Positions 16,873-25,383 of a stretch of 64,000 bases of DNA are shown piece by piece. The stretch lies in the NCBI RefSeq assembly GCF_030686865.1, contig NZ_JAQYUS010000007.1, positions 1 to 64,000 on the forward strand. Direction: 5' to 3'. The stretch is from Kaistella sp. SH40-3 (GTDB taxonomy: Bacteria; Bacteroidota; Bacteroidia; Flavobacteriales; Weeksellaceae). The translations under genes were made by a program, and so were the position numbers. The notes under the pieces are model-generated. The model searched no databases, was not told where the DNA came from, and saw only the letters and a list, made by a program, of their open reading frames with translations. Numbering within the stretch: the first letter of the stretch is position 1; each line of letters begins with the position of its first letter.

Positions 16873-17268
16873 ATGAAGATTTATAGATTTGTTTTACTGC
16901 TTTTTTTGTTCATACTCTCTTCTTGCCAGCAAATAATGGATAATTATTGGGAAAGAAAGGCAGAAGAAAATTATGTTTCTCCTTATAAAGGGATATATGT
17001 TGGAACTTACACTGGTTCAGATCAAGGAACACTTCGACTGGAAATTTCCGCAAAAGATTTTGTTGAAGTCAAAAGAGTTTCTACGACGAATTCTTTCAAT
17101 GAAGCATTTGAGGGCGGAATGACTGGGTCATCTTTCAATAAAGTAATATCTCGTACTTCAAGCTTTACCATTTTAGGCAACATAACAAGTAGTCCACAAA
17201 ATACCTATTCCGGCATGTGGAAAATAGATGAAGGAAACTCCGGAACATGGACTTTAAAAAAACAATAA
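16873..17268 (+). CDS. Hypothetical lipoprotein
   Basis: The 131-residue product has a type II signal peptide with lipobox LSSCQQ (Cys18). The mature part is a small beta-rich domain with regular strands (IYVGTYTGSDQGTLRLEIS, FTILGNI, YSGMWKIDEGNSGTWTLKK), which suggests a lipocalin-like or META-like barrel. I do not recognise a named family. It is a single-gene unit with its own promoter and terminator. Confidence 0.7.
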   Translation: MKIYRFVLLLFLFILSSCQQIMDNYWERKAEENYVSPYKGIYVGTYTGSDQGTLRLEISAKDFVEVKRVSTTNSFNEAFEGGMTGSSFNKVISRTSSFTILGNITSSPQNTYSGMWKIDEGNSGTWTLKKQ

Positions 17269-17280
17269 CTTTTTAATTCA

Positions 17281-17312
17281 AACCCTTTCAATAAACAGAA
17301 AGGGTTTTCTTT
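17281..17312 (+). terminator. Rho-independent terminator
   Basis: AACCCTTTC pairs with GAAAGGGTT around an 8-base loop, followed by TTTCTTTTTCT. Confidence 0.82.
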
Positions 17313-17333
17313 TTCTAAAATTCCAAAAATCCT

Positions 17334-17341
17334 TATCTTTG
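17334..17341 (+). promoter_or_regulatory. Bacteroidota -7 box for icmF
   Basis: TATCTTTG is a perfect TAnnTTTG match 19 bases before the icmF ATG. Confidence 0.65.
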
Positions 17342-17360
17342 GAACAATCGAAATTATATT

Positions 17361-20300
17361 ATGAATCAAGAAAAATATACCCCAAAAAACAAAGTAAGAG
17401 TCGTAACAGCCGCTTCTTTGTTTGATGGTCACGACGCTGCTATTAATATTATGAGAAGAATGATTCAGGCCACAGGTGCGGAAGTTATTCATCTCGGTCA
17501 CGATAAGTCAGCGGAAGAAGTGGTGGACTGCGCTATTCAGGAAGATGCAAATGCAATTGCTTTAACTTCTTATCAAGGTGGTCACAACGAATATTTTAAA
17601 TATATCTACGATCTTCTTCGTCAGAAAGGCGCACCTCAAATCAAGATTTTTGGTGGCGGTGGCGGAGTAATTCTTCCCGAAGAAATCAGAGAGTTAATGG
17701 AATACGGAATCGACCGAATTTATTCTCCTGATGATGGCCGTGAAATGGGATTGCAGGGAATGATCAATGATTTAGTGCAAAGATCCGACTTCGCAACCGG
17801 CGAACATATTGAAGTTTCAGATTTAGATAAAATTAAATTTGAAGATTCTAAATCCATCGCAGAAGTAATTTCAGCCGTAGAAAATTTCTCTGACGAAAAA
17901 ACTGACTTGGTAAAAGCAATTGACGAAAAAGCAAAAGATTCCAAAATTCCAATTATCGGAATCACCGGAACTGGTGGAGCAGGAAAGTCTTCTTTAACTG
18001 ATGAACTGGTTCGTCGTTTTTTACGTTCAAATCCTGATCAAAAAATTGCTATTGTTTCTGTAGATCCTTCAAAAAAGAAAACTGGTGGAGCACTTTTGGG
18101 TGATAGAATCCGAATGAATTCCATTAATGATCCTCGCGTTTATATGCGTTCGATGGCGACTCGCGAAAATAACGTTTCCGTTTCTCCTTATATTCATTCC
18201 GCTTTAAATATTTTAAAATTAGCAAAACCTGATGTGATTATTTTGGAAACGTCGGGGATTGGGCAATCTGGTTCTGAAATTACCGATATCGCAGATGTTT
18301 CAATGTACGTGATGACGCCTGAATATGGTGCTTCCACACAATTGGAGAAAATCGACATGTTGGATTATGCAGATTTAATTGCTTTAAATAAATCGGATAA
18401 ACGTGGAGCATTAGATGCTTTGCAGGCCGTTCGAAAAACCTATCAGAGAAATCATATCGCTTTTGATAAAACTTTGGAAGAAATGCCGGTGTTTTCTACG
18501 AAGGCAAGTCAGTTCAATGATTACGGAACTACAGAATTATACAATTCTTTAATTAATAAGGTTAATGAAACTTTAGAAAAATCATACGGTGAAAATGCGG
18601 CTCAATTTAAAGAATTTGTAGAGCAAAATGTTTCAGATGATACCACGGTAATTCCACCAAAAAGAGTTCGTTACCTTTCTGAAATTGTAGAGTCTAATCA
18701 CGAATACGATAAAGAGGTTGAAAATCAGGCATTGATTGCAAAGAGAATGTATCTTTTGGAAGGTGCGAGAGTTTTAATTACTGATGATCAGCATACTTCT
18801 GAAAAACTGGAAAAGGTTTTCCTTAAAACGAAGAAAGAACTTTCTGAAGAAAATATCGCATTTCTAAAAGGGTGGAAACATTTTAAAGAAGAAATGGCTT
18901 TAGATGCTTATTCTTATTTCGTTCGTGGAAAAGAAATTAAGGTAGAAACCAAATACGAATCTTTATCTCATTTAAAAATACCAAAACTTTCTTTACCGAA
19001 ATTTCAAGATTGGGGAGATTTGTTGCGTTGGAAAGGTCAGGAAAATGTTCCGGGACAGTTTCCTTACACGGCTGGACTTTTCCCTTTTAAAAGAACAGGT
19101 GAAGATCCAACCAGAATGTTTGCTGGAGAAGGTGGACCGGAAAGGACGAACAGAAGATTCCATTACGTGTCCGCAGATATGGATGCGAAACGTTTATCAA
19201 CGGCTTTTGACTCTGTAACTTTATATGGACAAGATCCAGCGTTGCCACCAGATATTTATGGTAAAATCGGAAATGCTGGAGTTTCAATTGCAACATTAGA
19301 TGATGCCAAAAAATTGTATTCAGGTTTTGATTTGGTCAATGCCATGACTTCGGTTTCAATGACCATTAATGGCCCTGCACCAATGATTTTAGCGTTTTTT
19401 ATGAATGCAGCCATCGATCAAAATGTTGAGAAATATTTAACAGAGAATAATCTTTGGGAAGCAGTTGAAGCAAAATTAAAAGCCAAGTTCGATGATAAAG
19501 GTTTGAAAAGACCAAGTTATGAAGGCGAACTTCCAAAAGGAAATAATGGTTTAGGTTTAAAGTTATTAGGAATTACGGGCGACGAAGTAATCGATGCTGA
19601 AACGTATAATAAGATTAAAGCAGAAACGATTGCAACCGTTCGTGGAACAGTTCAGGCTGATATTTTAAAAGAAGATCAGGCGCAAAACACGTGTATTTTC
19701 TCTACGGAATTTGCATTGAGATTAATGGGAGATGTTCAGCAGTATTTTATTGACCAGAAAGTTAGAAACTTTTATTCGGTTTCAATTTCTGGTTACCATA
19801 TTGCAGAAGCGGGCGCAAATCCAATTTCACAATTGGCGTTTACCTTGGCAAATGGTTTTACTTATGTAGAATATTATTTGAGCCGCGGAATGAATATCAA
19901 TGATTTCGCTCCGAATTTATCTTTCTTCTTCTCCAACGGACTTGATCCGGAATATGCCGTAATCGGTCGGGTTGCCAGAAGAATTTGGGCGAAAGCAATG
20001 AAGTTTAAATATCATGCAAACGAAAGATCTCAAATGTTGAAATACCATATTCAAACTTCAGGAAGATCTTTGCACGCACAGGAAATTGATTTTAATGATA
20101 TCAGAACGACTTTGCAGGCGTTGTATGCGATTTACGATAACTGTAACTCTTTGCATACCAATGCTTATGATGAAGCAATTACCACTCCGACTGAAGATTC
20201 AGTAAGAAGAGCGATGGCAATTCAGTTGATCATTAATAAAGAATTAGGTTTAGCAAAAAACGAAAATCCATTGCAAGGTTCATTTATTATTGAAGAATTA

Positions 20301-20741
20301 ACCGACTTAGTAGAAGAAGCAGTTTACACCGAATTCGACAGAATCACCGAAAGAGGCGGCGTTCTTGGTGCCATGGAAGCCATGTATCAACGTTCAAAAA
20401 TTCAGGAAGAAAGTATGCATTACGAAATGCTGAAACATACCGGAGAATTTCCAATTATCGGCGTGAATACCTTCTTAGGAAAAGATGGTTCACCAACTGT
20501 TTTACCAAGAGAAGTAATCCGTTCAACTGAGGAAGAAAAACAACTGCAGATTCAGAATCTGGAAAACTTCCATAAATCACACGCTGATAAGAGCGAGCAG
20601 ATTTTACACGATCTACAAATCGCCGCCATCAACCAGGAAAATTTATTTGAAAAAATGATGGAAGCAGTGAAGTATTGTTCACTTGGACAAATCACGAATG
20701 CTTTGTTTGAAGTAGGTGGAATGTACAGACGGAATATGTAA
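17361..20741 (+). CDS. icmF: Fused acyl-CoA mutase/G-protein chaperone (IcmF type)
   Basis: This 1126-residue fusion joins a B12-binding domain (DGHD at 22-25, with His24 as the likely cobalt ligand), a MeaB/ArgK-like GTPase (P-loop [12 protein letters not shown] near residue 200, NKSDKRG as the base-specificity loop) and a large acyl-CoA mutase barrel. This order defines IcmF, which interconverts isobutyryl- and n-butyryl-CoA with adenosylcobalamin and loads its own cofactor. Two substrate positions support this over methylmalonyl-CoA mutase: Phe in GLFPFKR where the mutase has Tyr, and Gln in DQAQNTCIF where it has Arg. The assignment of these positions is from memory of the family alignment. 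The gene is monocistronic, with promoter and terminator. Confidence 0.9.
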   Translation: MNQEKYTPKNKVRVVTAASLFDGHDAAINIMRRMIQATGAEVIHLGHDKSAEEVVDCAIQEDANAIALTSYQGGHNEYFKYIYDLLRQKGAPQIKIFGGGGGVILPEEIRELMEYGIDRIYSPDDGREMGLQGMINDLVQRSDFATGEHIEVSDLDKIKFEDSKSIAEVISAVENFSDEKTDLVKAIDEKAKDSKIPIIGITGTGGAGKSSLTDELVRRFLRSNPDQKIAIVSVDPSKKKTGGALLGDRIRMNSINDPRVYMRSMATRENNVSVSPYIHSALNILKLAKPDVIILETSGIGQSGSEITDIADVSMYVMTPEYGASTQLEKIDMLDYADLIALNKSDKRGALDALQAVRKTYQRNHIAFDKTLEEMPVFSTKASQFNDYGTTELYNSLINKVNETLEKSYGENAAQFKEFVEQNVSDDTTVIPPKRVRYLSEIVESNHEYDKEVENQALIAKRMYLLEGARVLITDDQHTSEKLEKVFLKTKKELSEENIAFLKGWKHFKEEMALDAYSYFVRGKEIKVETKYESLSHLKIPKLSLPKFQDWGDLLRWKGQENVPGQFPYTAGLFPFKRTGEDPTRMFAGEGGPERTNRRFHYVSADMDAKRLSTAFDSVTLYGQDPALPPDIYGKIGNAGVSIATLDDAKKLYSGFDLVNAMTSVSMTINGPAPMILAFFMNAAIDQNVEKYLTENNLWEAVEAKLKAKFDDKGLKRPSYEGELPKGNNGLGLKLLGITGDEVIDAETYNKIKAETIATVRGTVQADILKEDQAQNTCIFSTEFALRLMGDVQQYFIDQKVRNFYSVSISGYHIAEAGANPISQLAFTLANGFTYVEYYLSRGMNINDFAPNLSFFFSNGLDPEYAVIGRVARRIWAKAMKFKYHANERSQMLKYHIQTSGRSLHAQEIDFNDIRTTLQALYAIYDNCNSLHTNAYDEAITTPTEDSVRRAMAIQLIINKELGLAKNENPLQGSFIIEELTDLVEEAVYTEFDRITERGGVLGAMEAMYQRSKIQEESMHYEMLKHTGEFPIIGVNTFLGKDGSPTVLPREVIRSTEEEKQLQIQNLENFHKSHADKSEQILHDLQIAAINQENLFEKMMEAVKYCSLGQITNALFEVGGMYRRNM

Positions 20742-20771
20742 TTAACTTGTTTAAATAGTAAATATTTACCA

Positions 20772-20811
20772 ACCGTGTCAAGGTTCTAAACCGTGACACG
20801 GTTTTTTTATT
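20772..20811 (+). terminator. Rho-independent terminator
   Basis: AACCGTGTCA pairs with TGACACGGTT around a 13-base loop and is followed by a run of T. Confidence 0.85.
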
Positions 20812-20909
20812 TTTTTAAATGTTGTTAATGTTCGTTAAATCAAATAATTACACCCTTTTTATCAAAATCATTTTTTACCTTTATTTTCTAATCCTCTAAT
20901 TATAAAATT

Positions 20910-21017
20910 ATGGAAAGTAATAATTGTACCTGTAACTGCGAAGGTTGTAAATCAGGAGACTGCAAAAAATGTACTTGTACCAACTGCACTTGTAAAGGTT
21001 GTACGTGCGAGAAGTAA
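20910..21017 (+). CDS. Cys-rich metallothionein-like small protein
   Basis: This short frame encodes 35 residues with 11 cysteines, mostly as CxC and CxxC pairs (CTCNCEGC, then CKKCTCTNCTCKGCTC). It has no aromatic residue and no histidine. The composition is that of a metal-thiolate binding protein, so a role in zinc, copper or cadmium buffering is likely but inferred. It starts at an ATG, ends TAA, and sits between the icmF terminator and its own terminator, so it is an independent unit. TACCTTTA at 20876 may be its -7 box (one base off consensus). Homology to a named metallothionein family could not be judged. Confidence 0.8.
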   Translation: MESNNCTCNCEGCKSGDCKKCTCTNCTCKGCTCEK

Positions 21018-21047
21018 TTTCTCAAATAATAATATTAACCAATAATT

Positions 21048-21084
21048 AAAACCATCAAGTTTCTAAAGATTTGATGGTTTTTTC
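21048..21084 (+). terminator. Rho-independent terminator of the Cys-rich gene
   Basis: AAAACCATCAA pairs with TTGATGGTTTT around a 12-base loop and is followed by more T. Confidence 0.85.
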
Positions 21085-21123
21085 TTTCAGTTAAATTTTC
21101 TATTTTTATCAAAATTCTAAAAA

Positions 21124-22269
21124 GTGTTTCAAAAAATCCGACCGCTCTATTTTCTATTTCTATTATTCGTCCTCTTTTCCTGTAAATCTGAAGCGGATAA
21201 AATCGCCGAACAAACCACAACTCGAAATGCTTTAATCGATAGTACAATCAACAGTTTTCAAAAGAAATTACTGACTCAGCAAATTGATTCTGTATTTTCG
21301 AAATATAATTTTAATGGTTCTGTGGCCGTGATTAAAAATGATGAAATTCTCTATCAGAAAGAAAACGGTTTTGAAGATTTTAAGCAGAAGAAAAAACTTG
21401 ACAGCAGTTCTGTTTTTGCGATTGCCTCTGTGAGTAAACAGTTTACAGCAGTTTTGGTTTTATTGCTGGAAGATGAAGGGAAATTAAATACAGAAGATAA
21501 AGTTTCAAAATATTTAACCGATTTTCAAACCAGTCCATTCAAAAATATTACCATTAAAGAACTGTTGAATCATACTTCGGGAATCAGCGATTTCGGAAAT
21601 GGTCTGGTTTCAGAACCTGGAAAAGCCTTTAATTATTCTAATAAAGGATTTATGTTGGTAGGTGAAATCGTGGGAAAAGTATCGGGGAAATCTTATGACG
21701 AGAATGTAAAAGAACTTTTTGAAAAGGCAGGGATGAAAAACTCTTTCACTGCAAATTCCTTTAATGGTAAAAATTTCGCCAGCGCTTTTACGGGAAATTC
21801 AAAGAGTTTTCAAGCAGTTGAAAATATGCCGAAGCGACTTGCAGATAAATCGATTAGTGTCCCAGCAGGCGGAATATTATCAACAGTAAATGATTTGCAT
21901 CGTTGGAATACCGCTTTGTACCAAGATCGAATTTTAAAGCCCGAATCTTTAAAAAAGTTCATGGAAAAATCTGCAGATCGAAATCATCCCATTCTGGGGA
22001 AAATGGATTATGGATTAGGGATGATGATGAATGTCGGAAAACCGCTTGCTTATTTCCACACTGGTTATGTGAAAGGTGCGCCATCGCTTTTAATTTATTA
22101 TCCGGAAAGTAAGACTTCGGTAATTATTCTTTCAAATATTGCAGATGAAATGAACGGGAAAAATGCGATTTTCAATCCACATAAAAAGGTGAAGGAAATT
22201 ACAGATGCGATTCAAAATACAGTTATTGAATTGAGGAAAGAAATGATTAAAACAACTTTGCAACAATAA
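21124..22269 (+). CDS. Serine beta-lactamase-like hydrolase, lipoprotein
   Basis: The 381-residue product starts at a GTG and has a lipobox (LFSCKS). The PF00144-type catalytic domain shows the nucleophile motif SVSK (FAIASVSKQFTAV), the tyrosine motif YSN (FNYSNKGFM) and HTG in place of KTG near residue 317. This is the class C beta-lactamase/penicillin-binding-like esterase fold. Family members hydrolyse peptides or esters, and a few act on beta-lactams; the substrate cannot be told here. It is convergent with the M64 protease gene. Confidence 0.85.
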   Translation: MFQKIRPLYFLFLLFVLFSCKSEADKIAEQTTTRNALIDSTINSFQKKLLTQQIDSVFSKYNFNGSVAVIKNDEILYQKENGFEDFKQKKKLDSSSVFAIASVSKQFTAVLVLLLEDEGKLNTEDKVSKYLTDFQTSPFKNITIKELLNHTSGISDFGNGLVSEPGKAFNYSNKGFMLVGEIVGKVSGKSYDENVKELFEKAGMKNSFTANSFNGKNFASAFTGNSKSFQAVENMPKRLADKSISVPAGGILSTVNDLHRWNTALYQDRILKPESLKKFMEKSADRNHPILGKMDYGLGMMMNVGKPLAYFHTGYVKGAPSLLIYYPESKTSVIILSNIADEMNGKNAIFNPHKKVKEITDAIQNTVIELRKEMIKTTLQQ

Positions 22270-22291
22270 TCTAGAACGGTTTAACAAAGAA

Positions 22292-22319
22292 AAATCCGAT
22301 ACAGAAATGCATCGGATTT
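22292..22319. terminator. Bidirectional terminator
   Basis: AAATCCGAT pairs with ATCGGATTT around a 10-base loop between two convergent genes. T-rich tracts follow on both strands. Confidence 0.75.
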
Positions 22320-22343
22320 ATTTGTTTTTAATGATTAAAGTTT

Positions 22344-23705
22344 TTACTCTTTAATAATTTTCTGAGTTAAAATCAAGGTTTTATTTTCATAAACTTTTAG
22401 AATATACGTTTGAGGTAAAATTCCATCAACATTAACAGAAACTTCATTTGCGGATAAATTCTGAACGCGTGGGTTTTTCAAATTACGGCCTGCAGCATCA
22501 TAAATTTCTACGGTTATATTTTTTAAATTCTTAGTTTCATCTTTAATGAAAATTTGTGATTTTGCCGGATTAGGATAAACCTGGAAATTTCTTTTTGTCG
22601 CATTTACATCGTAGGCGGCAAGGGTTTTATTTACAGTCCAACTGATTGTTGAGACATGGAGATTTTGATGATTGTCTACTTTTAATAAAGGATTATTATC
22701 TACCACCGAAAAAAGAACCGTGTTAACTCCATTGCTGAAGACGTTCGCAGCAATTGTTGTTGCGTTTGATGTTTCACTGATCGCAGTTCCGTTTACAGAC
22801 CAAGTGTTCACTAAAGTATTTGGGATTGGCAAAATTTCATTGACTGAAAAAGTAATCGGAGCGGTAAGATTAATGGCTGATGAATTATTTGGCGTAAACG
22901 AATCAATCGGGTTTTGTAAAGTATGAACTCTCTCGATTAATTGTTGTGCACAAACGGAGCAAAACTCACGATCCAAATAACGCATTTCGCAGTTCTGGTG
23001 CGGTCGAAACCAGGTTGGACTTTCCTCATGAGGGTAAATTCCGACTCCATTCGAACCGACCCAATTCTTCCATTTGTTGGTTTCAATATTATTGTTTTTG
23101 GTTTTATTTGCAGATTCCCCTGTTCCAGAAAACCAGTATTCATCGGCTAAATTACCAAAGGAATGTCCCAGTTCATGAACTACAATTTCGTCTGCTGCAG
23201 CATGCAAAGAAAGAAAAGCATAAGTGCCGCCGCAACCACCATATTCTGGCGAGTTACCCAATATAAAGGCGATATCGAAATCTGGAACATTGCTGGCCAA
23301 AACATTCGTCACTTTGTTTACGGTGTTAGAATAAAGACAGCGGTGAACGCCAACATCAAACGTGGATCCTAAAAAGTTATTTGGATTGCTAACGGGAATG
23401 ATGGGCTCCGTAACATCAGTTGCTGTTCCCGGATGTTTAACTCCAGATTCTGCTGAAATAACTTTGATCGCATAAACATTAAAATAATTTTTATACTGAT
23501 CGTAAGGTTTTTTAGAGAAAACATAATTGACCAATGATGTTGCATTGGAAATGAAGTCGTTTTGTTGGGCTGTTGTAAAACCGTCTCCTAGAACCACCAT
23601 GTTGATTCTTTTGTCTCGCGGACCATTCTCAATAATGGGAACTGTTTCAAAAACCTGCGCAAAGCAAAATTGGCTTGCGAATAGAAAGAGTAGAAGTTTT
23701 TTCAT
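22344..23705 (-). CDS. T9SS-secreted M64-family zinc peptidase
   Basis: The 453-residue product has a signal peptide (cut near FAQ) and the M64 (IgA-protease-type) signature: RINMVVLGDGFTTAQQNDF at 33-51, then the active-site HELGHSFGNLADEY at 177-190, with His177, Glu178 and His181. A beta-sandwich-like region follows at 270-355. The C-terminus is a type A sorting tail (VYPNPAKSQIFIK ... LTQKIIKE) for T9SS export and surface anchoring. It lies four bases after a lipoprotein gene and is probably cotranscribed with it. Confidence 0.9.
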   Translation of the reverse strand: MKKLLLFLFASQFCFAQVFETVPIIENGPRDKRINMVVLGDGFTTAQQNDFISNATSLVNYVFSKKPYDQYKNYFNVYAIKVISAESGVKHPGTATDVTEPIIPVSNPNNFLGSTFDVGVHRCLYSNTVNKVTNVLASNVPDFDIAFILGNSPEYGGCGGTYAFLSLHAAADEIVVHELGHSFGNLADEYWFSGTGESANKTKNNNIETNKWKNWVGSNGVGIYPHEESPTWFRPHQNCEMRYLDREFCSVCAQQLIERVHTLQNPIDSFTPNNSSAINLTAPITFSVNEILPIPNTLVNTWSVNGTAISETSNATTIAANVFSNGVNTVLFSVVDNNPLLKVDNHQNLHVSTISWTVNKTLAAYDVNATKRNFQVYPNPAKSQIFIKDETKNLKNITVEIYDAAGRNLKNPRVQNLSANEVSVNVDGILPQTYILKVYENKTLILTQKIIKE

Positions 23706-23709
23706 GATA

Positions 23710-24198
23710 TTATAGTTTTAAAGTAATTAAATGAGAAGTTGATTTCTCGGTAATTTTTTCCAGTTGAACAGAGGAAATATTTCCAGTTTGATTAAATCTG
23801 ATGCTGAATTCTGCTTTCGGAAGATTTATTTTTTCTTTATTCATGCCTTCTTGCGCATAGGTTTCCATCATTGGGTTCAAAGGATCTTCAATGATTTGTT
23901 CAGAAACTGATTTTCCATCCTTTCCTAAAAATGTGACCTGGATATTTCCCGGAAGATGTTCTTTGTTTCGAAGTAAACCTGTTTTTAATGTTCCTTCCGT
24001 TATTTTTGTGTCAGTATGTTTTACCTTTTCCGTACCCTTTTCCGTTTTCTCAATTTCAAAAAAAAGATACACGATTTTATTTTCGTTCGTTTTTGTGGAA
24101 TTGCTGATCGTGCTTTCAACATCAACAGATTTTTGGGAACTGCAACTGAATAGAAAAATCAAAACTGTAAAAAGTTGAAAACGGGAAAAAATAGACAT
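23710..24198 (-). CDS. Hypothetical lipoprotein upstream of the M64 peptidase
   Basis: The 162-residue product has a lipobox (LFSCSSQ). I do not recognise the family. The mature part is charged and beta-rich and has no cysteines. Its spacing of four bases to the peptidase gene points to a two-gene operon, driven by the TAAATTTG box at 24225. Such a lipoprotein could be an inhibitor or a partner of the protease, but that is a guess from position only. Confidence 0.72.
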   Translation of the reverse strand: MSIFSRFQLFTVLIFLFSCSSQKSVDVESTISNSTKTNENKIVYLFFEIEKTEKGTEKVKHTDTKITEGTLKTGLLRNKEHLPGNIQVTFLGKDGKSVSEQIIEDPLNPMMETYAQEGMNKEKINLPKAEFSIRFNQTGNISSVQLEKITEKSTSHLITLKL

Positions 24199-24224
24199 GG
24201 TTAAATTTTTAAAAGTGGGATATT

Positions 24225-24232
24225 CAAATTTA
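24225..24232 (-). promoter_or_regulatory. -7 box for the lipoprotein-M64 operon
   Basis: TAAATTTG on the minus strand lies 26 bases before the lipoprotein start. Confidence 0.55.
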
Positions 24233-24264
24233 GTGTAATTTTAGAAAAAAATAGATATTATTCT

Positions 24265-24292
24265 TTGGTTTGAACTAAAGACTCTACTTTTG
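24265..24292 (+). promoter_or_regulatory. ruvC promoter, four bases from the start codon
   Basis: TTG at 24265 and TACTTTTG at 24285-24292 are separated by 17 bases, a good Bacteroidota promoter. Only four bases separate it from the ruvC GTG, so the transcript probably begins at or next to the start codon. Confidence 0.65.
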
Positions 24293-24296
24293 TAGC

Positions 24297-24851
24297 GTGC
24301 AAGTAGAAAAGATAATTTTGGGTATTGATCCTGGAACCGCAATTATGGGTTTCGGACTCATTTCGGTGAAGGGGAATAAAATGGAACTGATTTCTATGCA
24401 TGAACTCATTCTAAAAAAATATCCCAATCACGAAACCAAACTTAAATATATCTTTGAAAAAACCTTAGCATTAATTGATGAATATCATCCTGATGAGGTT
24501 GCCCTTGAAGCTCCTTTCTTTGGAAAGAACGTACAATCCATGCTGAAATTAGGACGTGCGCAAGGTGTTGCTATGGCCGCATCTTTACACCGCGATGTTC
24601 CGATTACCGAATATTCTCCAAAGAAAATAAAAATGGCCATTACCGGAAACGGAAATGCCAGCAAAGAACAGGTTGCCGGAATGCTGAAAAATCTTTTGAA
24701 CCTTAAAGAATTTCCAACCAAATATTTGGATGCTTCCGATGGTTTGGCGGTTGCGGTTTGTCATCACTTTAATTCCGGAAACTTAACAACGGACAAATCT
24801 TACAGTGGCTGGGACAGTTTTTTGAAACAAAATCCCGATCGACTGAAATAG
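24297..24851 (+). CDS. ruvC: Crossover junction endodeoxyribonuclease RuvC
   Basis: The 184-residue enzyme resolves Holliday junctions with RuvAB. The acidic active site is visible in ILGIDPGTAIMGFG (first Asp), VALEAPFFGKN (Glu), and DASDGLAVAVCHH (last acidic pair). The GTG start is forced: an in-frame stop lies at 24276, and the next methionine would remove the catalytic IDPGT. ruvB is 20 kb away, so the ruv genes are scattered. The gene is convergent with a lipoprotein gene, eight bases apart. Confidence 0.94.
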   Translation: MQVEKIILGIDPGTAIMGFGLISVKGNKMELISMHELILKKYPNHETKLKYIFEKTLALIDEYHPDEVALEAPFFGKNVQSMLKLGRAQGVAMAASLHRDVPITEYSPKKIKMAITGNGNASKEQVAGMLKNLLNLKEFPTKYLDASDGLAVAVCHHFNSGNLTTDKSYSGWDSFLKQNPDRLK

Positions 24852-24858
24852 TTTCTTT

Positions 24859-25329
24859 TTATTTTTTCTCGTAGGTTTTTTCAATAACTACATTTTTCTT
24901 GCCGATAAAATCTTTTGTCATTAAGATGAATTTCTGATCAGAGATCACTTTTATAGTAACTGAATACATCACATCATCTACAAAATACTGCATTTCATGA
25001 TCTGTGAAAATTACGGAACCATTATGGGTTGAGATAAACTCAGAACAGTTCTTACCTTTTGCTGTGAATTTTGATTGTTTCAAAATATCATTTTCTATCT
25101 GAAAATCCCAATAGGAATTTGACTGGCAATTCGACTGCGATTGAAGTTTTTTATTATTTCCAGTGACATAATAGGTTTCAGTATTGTACCATTTGCCCAC
25201 AAAGTATTTTTGATTCGGTATTTCGCTATTGCTTATTTCTAACATTGGTTGAGGATTTAATTCTTTCTTTTGAGAATTGCACTGATAGAAGAACAAAACA
25301 ATAATGAAAAATAGAATAGTTTTTTTCAT
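24859..25329 (-). CDS. Hypothetical lipoprotein, lipocalin-like
   Basis: The 156-residue product has a lipobox (FYQCNSQ). The conserved GKWYNTETYYV early in the mature protein and a run of short beta-strands resemble small lipocalin-like domains of Bacteroidota. Three further cysteines are present. No enzyme motif is visible. It lies between the M43 protease gene and ruvC, separated from the protease by a terminator-like hairpin, so it could be partly read through from the protease promoter. Confidence 0.68.
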   Translation of the reverse strand: MKKTILFFIIVLFFYQCNSQKKELNPQPMLEISNSEIPNQKYFVGKWYNTETYYVTGNNKKLQSQSNCQSNSYWDFQIENDILKQSKFTAKGKNCSEFISTHNGSVIFTDHEMQYFVDDVMYSVTIKVISDQKFILMTKDFIGKKNVVIEKTYEKK

Positions 25330-25344
25330 GACTTTTTATCTAAA

Positions 25345-25374
25345 GAAAGAGCCATGTTTTTAAATGGCTCTTTC
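25345..25374 (-). terminator. Hairpin behind the M43 protease gene
   Basis: GAAAGAGCCAT pairs perfectly with ATGGCTCTTTC around an 8-base loop, followed on the minus strand by a moderate T-rich tract. Confidence 0.7.
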
Positions 25375-25383
25375 GTAGTTTAT

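Noticed and set aside
22941..23266. Overlapping plus-strand frames in the M64 peptidase gene
   Set aside because: They are shadows of the catalytic domain region, with skewed composition.
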